From the NCBI GenBank assembly GCA_022649135.1, contig JALCNP010000011.1, positions 1 through 64,000 on the forward strand: 64,000 nt of DNA, written 5' to 3'. Source of the DNA: Bifidobacterium sp. GTDB lineage: Bacteria > Actinomycetota > Actinomycetes > Actinomycetales > Bifidobacteriaceae. Made by a program: the position numbers and the translations under genes. Positions within the stretch are counted from its first letter, which is position 1. Every line of letters starts with the position of its first letter. Under the pieces are notes generated by a model. The model made no database searches, was not told the DNA's origin, and saw only the letters and a program-made list of their open reading frames with translations. Shown here piece by piece: positions 41,407 to 50,353 of the stretch.

Positions 41407-42360
41407 CTAGCGCTGCGCGACCTGGTAACGCACCGTGGTCGAATACGAGTCCCCGGCCGGTATCGACACCAGGTGGGCTCCGGTGCGGAAGGCGTTCGCC
41501 GGGGCTGTCATGGGTTCGACCGCGATTCCCGCGGGATGCTCGTCGATCGGGGCGCCCGTGGCCGTGTAGCACTGCCATGCGTTGACCGTGCGATCCGCGA
41601 TGATGCTCACCTCCACGCCATCCGGTCTGGTGAACACCGCAGCCGTCGTCCCGTCCTTGCCTCTGGCCACGTCCACCCACGCATCGTCGAAGGTGCGGCC
41701 TTCAAGCGTGGGGGAGTCGCGCAGGTCATAGACGCCCGTGACGGGTTCGGTCCCCACGGGGATGAGACTGTCGTTGACGGTCACATGCGTGTCCGCATCG
41801 ATGCGCAGCCGGCATCTCTGCGAGTCCGCGTCCCGTTCGGCGGCCGTTTCCCCGTTGCCGCCGTTGGCGAGCCAGGGGTGGAAGCCCAGGGCCCACGGCG
41901 CCGTCCTCGAATCGTTGTTCGTGGCGGTCACGGTGGCGCTCAGGCCCCGTTCGTCGATGGCATAGGTCGCCTTCAGGGAGAGGTCGAACGGGTATCCGTC
42001 CAGATTCGGGAACCGCAGGGATTGGGTTACGCTGGTCTCCGTCAGGCATTCGAGACTCCAGAAGTATTGATAGGCGAATCCGTGGTTGGCGTTGTTCCGG
42101 GGCTTCGGGGTCTGCTCGTTGACGGGCACGCGGTAGTGGCTCCCGCCGAAGTCGTATTCGCCGTTTTCCATGCGGTTCGGCCACGGGGCGAGGATGTATC
42201 CGTTGCATGTGGGGGTGAGATCGTCCTGGCCGAAGGGACACAGCACCGGCTTCCCCGAGTGGTCGAAGCGGCGTATCTTCGCGCCGAGCTGGCATATGAC
42301 GGCGGAGAGTTCCCCCGCATGGATGCAATATTGGTTTCCTGTGCGAGCCTGTGTGCTCAT
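41407..42360 (-). CDS. Aldose 1-epimerase family protein, copy 2
   Basis: The 317-residue paralogue of the neighbouring epimerase shares its segments throughout: TGNQYCIHAGELSAVICQLGAKIRRF, CNGYILAPWPNRMENGEYDFGGSHYRVPVNE, NANHGFAYQYFWSLE with the catalytic His, ALGFHPWLANGG with the second His, and IAVEPMTAPANAFRTG. The copies differ enough that the duplication is old and substrate ranges may differ. A GAGG ribosome-binding site lies just upstream of ATG 42360. It is the first gene of the pair and divergent from ispH. Confidence 0.87.
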   Translation of the reverse strand: MSTQARTGNQYCIHAGELSAVICQLGAKIRRFDHSGKPVLCPFGQDDLTPTCNGYILAPWPNRMENGEYDFGGSHYRVPVNEQTPKPRNNANHGFAYQYFWSLECLTETSVTQSLRFPNLDGYPFDLSLKATYAIDERGLSATVTATNNDSRTAPWALGFHPWLANGGNGETAAERDADSQRCRLRIDADTHVTVNDSLIPVGTEPVTGVYDLRDSPTLEGRTFDDAWVDVARGKDGTTAAVFTRPDGVEVSIIADRTVNAWQCYTATGAPIDEHPAGIAVEPMTAPANAFRTGAHLVSIPAGDSYSTTVRYQVAQR

Positions 42361-42617
42361 CGTTCACCTCATAGTGATAGTCGTGTGTCGCGGTGGGTCA
42401 TGCCGGCGTCGGCTTCTCCGTGGCCGGACGACGGCCGGCTGCAGGCGGTATGACTCCCGTGCCGAAGATTCGTCTCTCATCGTAGTGCGTCGCCGACGCG
42501 TTGTGTCGGAGCCGAACGAAAACGCATGTCGTTGTGCAGCGCTCGTGAGGCTATCGTGCAGGTCGGCGCCATCGACGCGGTCCGGCAATACACTGGTGCA
42601 TGAGGAAAGGACGTGAC

Positions 42618-43718
42618 GTGGATTCACAACGAGAGGGCGGCGGGCGTATTCTCATGGCAGATCCCCGGGGTTTCTGCGCCGGGGTCGACCGGGCGATTCT
42701 TGCCGTCCGCACCATTCTGAGCTCCGCCCGCGCACGCGACGATGCCGATCGGCACGGGCTCCCCGTCGTCTACGTGCGTCGCCAGATTGTTCACAACCGG
42801 CATGTCGTCGAGGAGCTGGCGGCGCAGGGCGCCGCGTTCGTGGAGGAACTCGGTGACATTCCCGATGAATCCGTGCGTGCCGGAATCCCCGTGGTGTTCT
42901 CCGCGCACGGCGTGTCGCCGGAGGTCCAGGCCGAAGCCTCGAGAAGGGGCATGACCATGGTCGACGCCACCTGCCCGCTGGTGAGCAAGGTCCATCGTGA
43001 GGTCGTGCGCTATGTGCGGGAGGGATATGAGGTCGTCTACATCGGTCATCGGGGACATGACGAGGCCATCGGCGTGGTGGGGGAGGCGCCCGGCCATGTT
43101 CACCTTGTCTGTGGCCCTGAGGACGTCGAGGCCCTGCGGTTCCCGGATTCGCAGCCTCTGGCCCTGCTGACGCAAACCACGCTGAGCATGGATGAGACGG
43201 AGGATCTCTGCGCCATGCTGACCAGGCGTTTCCCCCGTATCGAACAGCCTGCGAGTTCGGACATCTGCTATGCCACCTCCAACAGGCAACGGGCTGTGAA
43301 GCTTGTCGCCCGGCAGTGCGATGCGATGGTGGTGGTGGGTTCGGCGAACTCCTCGAATTCCGTACGCCTCGTGGAGGTCGCCCAGGAGACGTTGGGAAGT
43401 CGTGGATTCGCCCATCGGGTGGACGATGCCGGGGAACTGGACATGGCATGGTTCCACGGCTGCCATGTCATCGGAATCTCCTCGGGGGCATCGGTTCCGG
43501 AAAACCTCGTCGGACGGGTCGTCGATGTTCTGAAGGAATGGGGATTCACCGACGTGTCCCGTGTGGGGGCCGGCCGGGAGTCCATGCATTTTGTCCCGCC
43601 GTCGTCACTGCGCCGATGGCAGGACACGGAGGCGGGCGGCGTGCCGGTCGCCTCGCCGGATTCGCGTGCCGGTGGCGGCGGCTCTCACCAGGTGCCGATG
43701 CGGGCCGTCATCGCGTGA
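42618..43718 (+). CDS. ispH: 4-hydroxy-3-methylbut-2-enyl diphosphate reductase
   Basis: IspH (LytB) is the last enzyme of the non-mevalonate isoprenoid pathway, making IPP and DMAPP. The three cysteines of its iron-sulfur cluster are visible: DPRGFCAGVDRAI, VDATCPLVSKVHRE and SDICYATSNRQRAVK. The substrate-binding signature VVGSANSSNSVRL and the histidine segments YVRRQIVHNRHVVEEL and FSAHGVSPE are also present. The 366-residue protein has a short Gly/Ser-rich tail. The GTG at 42618 has a GGAAAGGA site; an ATG at 42600 has none. Its 3' end overlaps the convergent ybaK gene by 34 bp. Confidence 0.93.
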   Translation: MDSQREGGGRILMADPRGFCAGVDRAILAVRTILSSARARDDADRHGLPVVYVRRQIVHNRHVVEELAAQGAAFVEELGDIPDESVRAGIPVVFSAHGVSPEVQAEASRRGMTMVDATCPLVSKVHREVVRYVREGYEVVYIGHRGHDEAIGVVGEAPGHVHLVCGPEDVEALRFPDSQPLALLTQTTLSMDETEDLCAMLTRRFPRIEQPASSDICYATSNRQRAVKLVARQCDAMVVVGSANSSNSVRLVEVAQETLGSRGFAHRVDDAGELDMAWFHGCHVIGISSGASVPENLVGRVVDVLKEWGFTDVSRVGAGRESMHFVPPSSLRRWQDTEAGGVPVASPDSRAGGGGSHQVPMRAVIA

Positions 43719-44191
43719 AGCACGGTGACCAGATCACGGGGATCGACTCCGATGTCGAATCCGCGCTTGCCTCCGGAAACCAGAATCATGTCGTAGGCAA
43801 GGGCGCTTTCGTCGAGTACCGTCTCATGTCTCGTCTTCTGCCCGAAGGGTGATATTCCGCCCACGACGTAGCCGCTTTCGCGCTGTGCGACCGTGGTGTC
43901 GGCCATCGATGCCTTTTTCTCGTGGACGGCGGCCGCCAGGGCCTTGAGATCCACATGCCCGCTGACAGGCACCACGGCGACCACTCGTTTCGTCCCCGTG
44001 TCGGCGATCAGCGTTTTGAACACCTGACGTGGATCGATCCCCAGTTTCTCGGCGGCCTCCACCCCGTAGCCCCCATCCATATGGTCCGTTGAATGGTGGT
44101 ATTCGTACAGTGTGAATGCTACCGCGGCGCGTTCCAGCTGCATGGTGGCGGGGGTTGATCCCTTGCCTTTTCCCGTGGGTGTTTTCTTCAT
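43685..44191 (-). CDS. ybaK: Cys-tRNA(Pro)/Cys-tRNA(Cys) deacylase
   Basis: The 168-residue YbaK/EbsC-family protein removes cysteine mistakenly loaded on tRNA-Pro. Landmarks are the opening STPATMQLERAAVAFTLYEYHH, EAAEKLGIDPRQVFKTLI, VVAVVPVSGHVDLKALA with the catalytic-core Lys region, and VGGISPFGQKTRHETVLDE, the GG(I)SP-G motif diagnostic of the family. The ATG at 44191 is preceded by a basic run MKKTPTGKGKG and a purine-rich site. Its 3' end overlaps the ispH gene on the opposite strand. Confidence 0.9.
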   Translation of the reverse strand: MKKTPTGKGKGSTPATMQLERAAVAFTLYEYHHSTDHMDGGYGVEAAEKLGIDPRQVFKTLIADTGTKRVVAVVPVSGHVDLKALAAAVHEKKASMADTTVAQRESGYVVGGISPFGQKTRHETVLDESALAYDMILVSGGKRGFDIGVDPRDLVTVLHAMTARIGTW

Positions 44192-44325
44192 ATGGCGACG
44201 CCTCGTTCCTTGGCCTGACGGCCGTCCCCGTTCGTGCTGCGGGGTGCTTGCATAACCGCCGTCCCCATATTTGGATGGGGACGCGACATGGGTCCCCATC
44301 GTCGGCCGGGGGACTGTCGCCGTAT

Positions 44326-44375
44326 GTCAAAAGCGGTTTTCCGCACGGCATGCCGTGCGGAAAACCGCTTTTGAC
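44326..44375 (-). terminator. Perfect 50-bp palindrome after gap
   Basis: A 50-bp perfectly self-complementary sequence (centre CCGCACGGCATGCCGTGCGG) lies 80 bp past the gap stop and upstream of ybaK. The arms contain AAAA/TTTT runs at their tops. It would form an exceptionally stable hairpin and most likely ends transcription of gap. Confidence 0.7.
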
Positions 44376-44454
44376 TTTCCCTCTACGGGATTCCTGCCGA
44401 GGCCTCAGCCCATCCGTGGTCGTCCTGCGGACACCCGACGGCCGGCGAGTGGGT

Positions 44455-45507
44455 TCACTCGGAAATCTCGGCGAAGTAGAGGAGGGTGCGGATCATGTTC
44501 GACGTGAATCCGTACTCGTTGTCGTAGAAGGAGACGGTGCGAACCAGCTGCGCATCGCCGGAGGTGTTCACATCGGTCTGCGTCGGGTCGAAAACGCCGC
44601 CGTGGGTGTCTCCGATGATGTCGGAGGTCACGATGCCGTCGGCGTTGTATCCGAAGTAATCGGTGTCGGAGAACGCCTCTTTGAAGGCGTTGTTGATGTC
44701 CTCGACCGTGACCTTCTTCTCCAGCTCGGTGGTGAGCTCGGTGACGGAGCCGTCGGGGATGGCGACGCGCTGGGCGTGGCCCTGCAGCTTGCCGTCCACG
44801 GAGGGAACGACCTTGCCGATGGCCTTTGCGGCGCCTGTGGAGTGCTCGATGGTGTTGATCGCCGCCGCGCGGTTGTTGCGGCCCTTGGTTCCGCGGGGTC
44901 CGTCAAGGATCATCTGCGTGCCGGTATAGGCGTGGATGGTGGTCATGAACCCGACCTTGACGCCGAACTTGTCGTCAAGCAGCTTGACCATGGCGGCAAG
45001 GGAGTTCGTGGTGCAGGAACCTGCGGACACGATGACGTCCGAGGACTTGAGGATGTCCTGGTTGACGCCGTACACGACGGTGGGCACGTCATCCTTGGCG
45101 GGCGCGGAGATGAGAACCTTCTTCGCACCGGCGTCCAGATGGGCCTGGGACTTCGCGGCGGAGGTGTAGAACCCGGTGCATTCGAGCACGTACTCGACAC
45201 CGTCGTTCTTCACCCACGGGATGTTCCGGGCGTCCTTCTCCGCGTACACCGTGTACTCCTTGCCGTCCACGACGATCGAGGTGTCGGTGGAGGTGACCTC
45301 GACCGGAGTGCCGTCATCGTGACGGAAGGTGCCGTGCGTGCTGTCATACTTCAGCAGGTATGCCAGCATCGACGGCGTGGTGAGATCGTTGATGGCCGCA
45401 ACCTCGATGTCACCAGCCTGGCCACCACGAGCCTGAAGCTCGAAGATGCGGCGGAATGCGAGACGACCAATGCGACCGAAACCGTTGATACCAATCTTTA
45501 CTGTCAT
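44455..45507 (-). CDS. gap: Glyceraldehyde-3-phosphate dehydrogenase
   Basis: The 350-residue cytoplasmic enzyme makes 1,3-bisphosphoglycerate with NAD+ in the lower part of the bifid shunt. The N-terminal nucleotide-binding motif is [16 protein letters not shown], the active-site nucleophile is Cys in [13 protein letters not shown], and the partner His lies in [16 protein letters not shown]. The C-terminal domain ends [20 protein letters not shown], typical for the family. Codon choice is narrow and biased, as for a highly expressed gene. It is transcribed on its own, leftward, with a large palindrome behind it. GAPDH of bifidobacteria can also appear at the surface, which cannot be read here. 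Confidence 0.96.
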   Translation of the reverse strand: MTVKIGINGFGRIGRLAFRRIFELQARGGQAGDIEVAAINDLTTPSMLAYLLKYDSTHGTFRHDDGTPVEVTSTDTSIVVDGKEYTVYAEKDARNIPWVKNDGVEYVLECTGFYTSAAKSQAHLDAGAKKVLISAPAKDDVPTVVYGVNQDILKSSDVIVSAGSCTTNSLAAMVKLLDDKFGVKVGFMTTIHAYTGTQMILDGPRGTKGRNNRAAAINTIEHSTGAAKAIGKVVPSVDGKLQGHAQRVAIPDGSVTELTTELEKKVTVEDINNAFKEAFSDTDYFGYNADGIVTSDIIGDTHGGVFDPTQTDVNTSGDAQLVRTVSFYDNEYGFTSNMIRTLLYFAEISE

Positions 45508-45599
45508 GAATATCTCCCTTAGGGATCAGGCCCAGATACGTGACTTGCGTAGCGCGGCCATTGTTTACCAACACCGTTCACTCTAATGCGTCGTCTGTA

Positions 45600-45983
45600 C
45601 TAGAGCAACGCGCCGGACCATGTCTCGGCATCGAATCCGACAAGAACTTTGTGAGCGCTCACAACGATCGGACGCCTCACCAGCATGCCGTCGGTCGCCA
45701 GTGTTCTGAGGGCCTCGTCGTCGCTCATGCCGGGGAGTCTGTCCTTCATGTCGAGCGCGCGGTACGCCCTCCCGGAGGTGTTGAAGAACCGGCGGACGGG
45801 CAGCCCGCTGGCGGCATGCCACCTCCGAAGCTCGTCATAGGAGGGGTTCTGCGTCGAGATGTTGCGTTCCCGGTATCTCACGCGGTTGGCCTCCAGCCAG
45901 GCGCGCGCCTTCGCGCATGTCGAGCAGCGTGGATAGCACACGAAAAGCGCGGCCTTCGCGCCGATGGCGGATTTTTCGTCCAT
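45600..45983 (-). CDS. ArsC/Spx/MgsR-family protein
   Basis: The 127-residue thioredoxin-fold protein of the ArsC/Spx family begins ALFVCYPRCSTCAKARAWLEAN with a CxxC pair (Cys-Ser-Thr-Cys), then YRERNISTQNPSYDELRRWHAASG, VRRFFNTSGRAYR and GMLVRRPIVV, the family's closing Arg-Arg-Pro. It could be a glutathione- or thiol-dependent reductase or an Spx-like RNA polymerase binder. The intact CxxC points to redox sensing. The ATG at 45983 has an AAGGAG site. A perfect 16-bp palindrome (45649-45664) falls inside its 3' coding part. Confidence 0.85.
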   Translation of the reverse strand: MDEKSAIGAKAALFVCYPRCSTCAKARAWLEANRVRYRERNISTQNPSYDELRRWHAASGLPVRRFFNTSGRAYRALDMKDRLPGMSDDEALRTLATDGMLVRRPIVVSAHKVLVGFDAETWSGALL

Positions 45984-46098
45984 GGATGAATCTCCTTGTC
46001 TCACAGCGGATCCCCGCTGAATTGGGGGCGCCGTCGCGCCGACGGTGCTCGGCATGCTCCGGCGATGCGGGGCCGGTCGGCGGTTCGGGTCGTGCGCA

Positions 46099-46836
46099 TC
46101 AGGTCGCCGACGTGTGCAGAACAGCGGACACCCGGGTGTCGAGCTCGCCGAGGCCGCCGTCGAACGCATGGTACAGCGTGACCGTGGGGAGGGATGTCCG
46201 CATGGGGAATGTCACGATGAGAGTGCCGTGCCGAACGTTGATCGCGGCGTCGCTGTCGGGCAGGAACTCGTTGCTCACCCCCTGTACGATGCTGTTGGTC
46301 AGCCGGGCGTGGCGCAGCTGGTATTTCATCCCGGGCTCGTTGACGTCCGTGGAGACGTCGCTGTGGGAGAACACGGAGACCATGTTTCCCGGCGTGCATT
46401 CGTGCGCCGGGAAGGCGAGCTCGCCGTCGGTGACGGCGCACACCACGGTCCCGTCCCCGTACAGATAGCCGATCGCTCCATGCCGCGAGAGCAGGGACAG
46501 CAGCTGGATGTTGGCGATGGTGTGGTCGATCCTGCCCCCCAGACCCCCGTATATGTGGAATTCGCGCGCGCCGCGGGCCCACCCGACCTTGAGCGCCGAG
46601 AACATGTCGGGATCGTCCTTTTCCGCGGGAAGGGTGATGATTCCGGCGTCCGTGGGCAGCGATCCCCGGACGGAGTCGAAATCCCCGATGACCACGTCCG
46701 GACGTATGCCGAACTCCCGCGCGTGATCGAGTCCTCCGTCGGCGGCGATGACGTGGGGGTGGTTCGCCGGCATCTCCGGCGGCCCGTAGTATTGTCCGGC
46801 GCCGAGTATCAGACATGGTGGGTTTGCTGCTCTCAT
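46099..46836 (-). CDS. Thiamine diphosphokinase
   Basis: The 245-residue enzyme transfers pyrophosphate from ATP to thiamine, giving the cofactor thiamine diphosphate, needed in bifidobacteria by phosphoketolase. Motifs are AADGGLDHAREFGIRPDVVIGDFDSV (nucleotide- and metal-binding aspartates), PAEKDDPDMFSALKVGWARGA and IYGGLGGRIDHTIANIQLL, the GGR(I/L)DH signature. The C-terminal substrate-binding beta domain (GNMVSVFSHSDV and GMKYQL segments) is intact. The ATG has only a weak ribosome-binding site. The ArsC-like gene lies about 115 bp downstream in the same direction. Confidence 0.9.
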   Translation of the reverse strand: MRAANPPCLILGAGQYYGPPEMPANHPHVIAADGGLDHAREFGIRPDVVIGDFDSVRGSLPTDAGIITLPAEKDDPDMFSALKVGWARGAREFHIYGGLGGRIDHTIANIQLLSLLSRHGAIGYLYGDGTVVCAVTDGELAFPAHECTPGNMVSVFSHSDVSTDVNEPGMKYQLRHARLTNSIVQGVSNEFLPDSDAAINVRHGTLIVTFPMRTSLPTVTLYHAFDGGLGELDTRVSAVLHTSAT

Positions 46837-47001
46837 GCCTGCAACTGTATAACCAATCGGATCCGGGCGTGCAATGCGGGCGCAACGTCGCGGATATGTG
46901 GCGGTTGTAAGGTGAATTCACGTTCGGACGCGGATGACACGCGAGATTGCTATCCTGATGTGTGCGAACCTTAACGGTTCTTGTGGAGGAGGAAAGCAAA
47001 T

Positions 47002-48888
47002 ATGTGCGGAATCGCCGGATTCATCAACGACGCGCCGATTGACGCCAAACGTTCGGTACTGAAGAGAATGACCGACATCATCGCCCATCGCGGCCCGGAT
47101 TCCGAGGGGCACTATGTCGACGATCACGCGGCACTGGGTTTTCGGCGCCTGAGCATCATCGATCTGGGGGGAGGCGATCAGCCGATCTACAACGAGGATC
47201 GCAGCATGGCCATCACCTTCAACGGCGAGATCTACAACTACCAGCCCCTGCGCAAGCAGCTGATCGACCTGGGCCATGTCTTCACGACCAACTCGGACAC
47301 CGAGGTGCTGCTGCACGGATATGAGCAGTGGGGGGTCGGGCTTCTCGACAGGATCCGCGGGATGTTCGCATTCGTCATCTGGGACAGCGCGAAGCAGGAG
47401 CTTTTCGGCGCGCGCGACCATTTCGGAATCAAGCCCTTCTACTATGCGACCATGAACGGCACGTTCATGTACGCCTCCGAGATCAAAAGCATGCTGGTCC
47501 ATCCGGATTTCGTCAAGCGGCTCAACACCCAGGCGCTCAAGCCGTACATGACCTTCCAATATCCGGCGATTCCGGAGACGTTCTTCAAGGGCGTCTACAA
47601 GCTCAAGGAGGGCCACTACTTCACCTACCGCAACGGCGTGATGGACATCCACGAATACTGGGATCCCGCATTCGGCGAAACGAAGCGCAACCTCGACGAT
47701 CTCGTCGACGACATCGACAGGACCGTCGTCGATTCCGTCGCGGCGCATCAGATCGCCGACGTCGAGGTCGGCTCCTTCCTATCCAGCGGCGTCGACTCAA
47801 GCTATGTCGCTGCCGTCGCCCGACCGCAGCACACGTATTCGATCGGCTTCGGGAACGGGTCGTATAACGAATCGCAGCAGGCGAAGCAGCTTGCGGACAT
47901 CATCCACCTGAACAACACCTCCGAATCCCTGTCCGGGGAGGAGGCCTTCGAATACTTCCCCCAGATCCAGTGGCATCTCGACGAACCCGATTCGAACCCC
48001 TCCTGCGTGCCCCTGTTCTTTCTCTCCGAGCTCGCCTCGCGCGATCTGCGCGTCGTGCTCAGCGGGGAGGGGGCCGACGAGCTTTTCGCCGGATACATCG
48101 ACTACGGAGTCCATACGAAGTCCAAGGTCATCAAGGTCGTGACGCGTATGCTCGGCCATCTTCCGCGCAAGGCGCGGTACGCCATCGCCCATTGGGCGAA
48201 GGGCAGGACCTTCCACGGGGCCTGGCATCTCTATGCGAACCTCGCCCCCGCCGAGGAAAGCTTCATCGGCCAGGCCAGGGTCTTCGCGGAGTCCGAGGCC
48301 TCGGCGCTGCTCACCCCGGCCTTCCGCGACGCCCCGAGCGTGAAGTCCATCGTGGACTCCACGTATTCGCGCGTTCGCGGCAGCGGCATCTCGGAGCTCA
48401 AGAAGAAGCAGTACCTTGATCTCCACCAGTGGATGCCGGGGGACATTCTCCTCAAGGCGGACAAGCTCACCATGGCCCATTCCCTCGAGCTTCGCGTCCC
48501 CCTGCTCGACAAGGAGCTGATGGGCGTCGCGGAGAAGGTCCCGACCAAGTACCTCATCAATGACAGCAATACGAAATTCGCCTTTCGACAGGCGGCGGCG
48601 AGGCATCTTCCCAAGGCGTGGTACGACCGCGAGAAGCTGGGCTTTCCCGTCCCGATCCGACAGTGGCTGCGCGAGGACAAATACTACAGGCTCGTCCGCG
48701 GCGTGTTCGAGCGGGACTATGTTCCGCGCTTCTTCGACCAGAAGGCCCTGCTGCGGATGATAGACGACAACTACGCGGGGAAGGTCGACGCACGGCGCAA
48801 GATTTGGACCGTGTACTCATTCCTGACATGGTATGACGTCTACTTCGTCCACGACGGAGCCAAGCCGGCGCCCCTGAAGATCGACTGA
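47002..48888 (+). CDS. asnB: Asparagine synthase (glutamine-hydrolysing)
   Basis: The 628-residue enzyme makes asparagine from aspartate, glutamine and ATP. The start is fixed at the ATG of MCGIAGF, because Cys2 must become the N-terminal nucleophile of the class II glutaminase after Met removal; a GGAGGAGGAAAG ribosome-binding site agrees. The glutaminase domain (2-210) carries RGPDSEGHY, FNGEIYNY and SDTEVLLHGYEQWG; the synthetase domain has the ATP loop SFLSSGVDSSYVAA and, later, LSGEGADELFAGY. The C-terminal EKLGFPVPIRQWL is typical. Length fits the AsnB type. It lies 166 bp from the divergent thiamine diphosphokinase gene. Confidence 0.94.
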   Translation: MCGIAGFINDAPIDAKRSVLKRMTDIIAHRGPDSEGHYVDDHAALGFRRLSIIDLGGGDQPIYNEDRSMAITFNGEIYNYQPLRKQLIDLGHVFTTNSDTEVLLHGYEQWGVGLLDRIRGMFAFVIWDSAKQELFGARDHFGIKPFYYATMNGTFMYASEIKSMLVHPDFVKRLNTQALKPYMTFQYPAIPETFFKGVYKLKEGHYFTYRNGVMDIHEYWDPAFGETKRNLDDLVDDIDRTVVDSVAAHQIADVEVGSFLSSGVDSSYVAAVARPQHTYSIGFGNGSYNESQQAKQLADIIHLNNTSESLSGEEAFEYFPQIQWHLDEPDSNPSCVPLFFLSELASRDLRVVLSGEGADELFAGYIDYGVHTKSKVIKVVTRMLGHLPRKARYAIAHWAKGRTFHGAWHLYANLAPAEESFIGQARVFAESEASALLTPAFRDAPSVKSIVDSTYSRVRGSGISELKKKQYLDLHQWMPGDILLKADKLTMAHSLELRVPLLDKELMGVAEKVPTKYLINDSNTKFAFRQAAARHLPKAWYDREKLGFPVPIRQWLREDKYYRLVRGVFERDYVPRFFDQKALLRMIDDNYAGKVDARRKIWTVYSFLTWYDVYFVHDGAKPAPLKID

Positions 48889-48911
48889 CGGATTCCGCCC
48901 GCACGCTGGCC

Positions 48912-49043
48912 CCGTGCCCGTGAGCCGGGGTGCGTCGCATCGGACACCCCCCCGTGAGGTGCCGCGCGCCCGTGAACCGGGGTCGCTCGGGTGGCAGGTA
49001 GGAGCCGACGGGCATCGAGGTGCCGCGCGCCCGTGAATCGGGG
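48912..49043. repeat. GC-rich imperfect repeats upstream of the infC leader
   Basis: The 27-base unit GAGGTGCCGCGCGCCCGTGA plus seven bases occurs at 48956-48982 and, with one mismatch, at 49017-49043, exactly 61 bp apart. A shorter related copy (CCCGTGAGCCGGGG) lies at 48917-48930. They fill the space between asnB and the infC promoter. No gene is visible here. Confidence 0.55.
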
Positions 49044-49103
49044 ACGTGCGGGTCTACCGTGCGGTGCCTCCCTTTGGCGTGTCCACCGCCAGGGAGGGGG
49101 GTG

Positions 49104-49342
49104 TGGTATGCTTGCCTACGGCTTGAGAAATCAAGAAAGCGGGTGAATCCCCACCTGGAAGCTTTGCATGGCTTCGGGTTCACGGACAAGAACCGGTTCT
49201 TGCCGCTGCGTGCGCATGATGCGCCGATGGCTGGCGAAGGAATCGACCGAGCGCGTATCGGCGTTCGAAGGTTTGCCCTGAATTCGCTGCATGCATGGAC
49301 GGCGTCGGGATCGATTCGCTTAGGAATACAAGGATTGGAGTC
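49104..49342 (+). promoter_or_regulatory. infC-rpmI-rplT promoter and structured mRNA leader
   Basis: An extended -10 element TGGTATGCT (49104-49112) precedes a leader of roughly 225 nt with no gene. It holds several perfect hairpins: CTTGA-GAAA-TCAAG with a GNRA-type loop (49122-49135), the 16-bp palindrome CAAGAACCGGTTCTTG (49187-49202) and GCGCAT-G-ATGCGC (49212-49224). Such leaders upstream of infC commonly mediate feedback by IF-3 or L20 (known from other bacteria); its class here is unknown. Confidence 0.55.
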
Positions 49343-50008
49343 ATTATTAGCGACGAACCACGCATAAACGACGAGATTCGCGTCCCCCAGGTGCGTCTGA
49401 TCGGCCCGAACGGCGAGCAGGTGGGGGTCATAGCGACCTCTGTGGCATTGAACCTGGCGAAGGAGGCAAACCTCGATCTCGTCGAGGTGGCACCGAACGC
49501 GAAACCTCCCGTTACCAAGCTCATCGATTACGGCAAATACAAATACAACGAGAAGATCAAGGCCCGTGAGGCCCGCCGTAATCAAAGCACGGCCGAGATC
49601 AAGGAGATCCGTTTTCGCCTGAAGATCGACGACCACGACTTCGAGGTCAAGAAGGGCCATGTGACGCGCTTTCTCACCGGCGGGGACAAGGTCAAGGTGA
49701 CCATCATGCTCCGTGGTCGCGAGCAGTCGCGACCGATAGGCGGAGTCGAGCTGCTGCAGCGTCTGGCCCAGGAGGTCGGGGATTACGGGACCGTCGAGTC
49801 CACCCCCAAGCAGGAGGGCCGCAACATCATCATGACGCTGGCCCCCAAGGGCAAGAAGGTGCACACGCAGTCCGAACAGCGTCGGCGCGGCGCCGAATCC
49901 CGCGCGGGACGGCAGGCTCGCCAGGCCGCCCGCCTCTCCTCGAAGAAGACGGATGACTCCCCGAAACCGGCGGATCATCAGGACTCCCCGGCGGTGACAA
50001 CCGCCTAG
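49343..50008 (+). CDS. infC: Translation initiation factor IF-3, probable AUU start
   Basis: IF-3 binds the 30S subunit and checks start codons. The protein (about 221 residues) matches the family from [26 protein letters not shown] on, through [25 protein letters not shown] in the linker, to [21 protein letters not shown] in the C domain. No ATG or GTG with a ribosome-binding site lies at the family N-terminus; instead ATT ATT (49343-49348) is preceded by AAGGAT at a proper spacing. A rare AUU start, which IF-3 discriminates against, allows autoregulation in other bacteria. An ATG at 49295 would add 16 residues but has no such site. A basic, low-complexity 40-residue tail extends the C terminus. 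Confidence 0.9.
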   Translation: MISDEPRINDEIRVPQVRLIGPNGEQVGVIATSVALNLAKEANLDLVEVAPNAKPPVTKLIDYGKYKYNEKIKAREARRNQSTAEIKEIRFRLKIDDHDFEVKKGHVTRFLTGGDKVKVTIMLRGREQSRPIGGVELLQRLAQEVGDYGTVESTPKQEGRNIIMTLAPKGKKVHTQSEQRRRGAESRAGRQARQAARLSSKKTDDSPKPADHQDSPAVTTA

Positions 50009-50113
50009 ACACGGAGGGCCCGGCACGGCGTGGGCATACCAGACCGCCGGAGGGGCCTGTCGTAAAACATGCACACCATATGATGTGACATTCCCATTAC
50101 AAGGAGGGCAGCA

Positions 50114-50308
50114 ATGCCGAAGATGAAAACCAATTCCGCCGCTTCCAAGCGCGTCCGTGTCACTGGCACGGGCAAGCTGATGCAGGCCGGAAGCGCCATG
50201 CGTCACAACCTCGAGCACAAATCGGCTCGCAAGCGTCGGGCCCTGTCGACGGACCAGGTGCTGGCTCCGGCACAGAGCAAGAACATGAAGAAGCTGCTCG
50301 GCCGCTGA
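50114..50308 (+). CDS. rpmI: Ribosomal protein bL35
   Basis: A 64-residue, Lys/Arg-rich 50S protein: [20 protein letters not shown] at the start, [12 protein letters not shown] in the middle and KKLLGR at the end, all typical of L35. An AAGGAGG site lies upstream of the ATG. It is the middle gene of the infC-rpmI-rplT operon, 105 bp after infC and 45 bp before rplT. Confidence 0.97.
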   Translation: MPKMKTNSAASKRVRVTGTGKLMQAGSAMRHNLEHKSARKRRALSTDQVLAPAQSKNMKKLLGR

Positions 50309-50353
50309 ACCCGGATCGAACACAGAACGTCAACAGAAAGCTGAGGAAAAACT

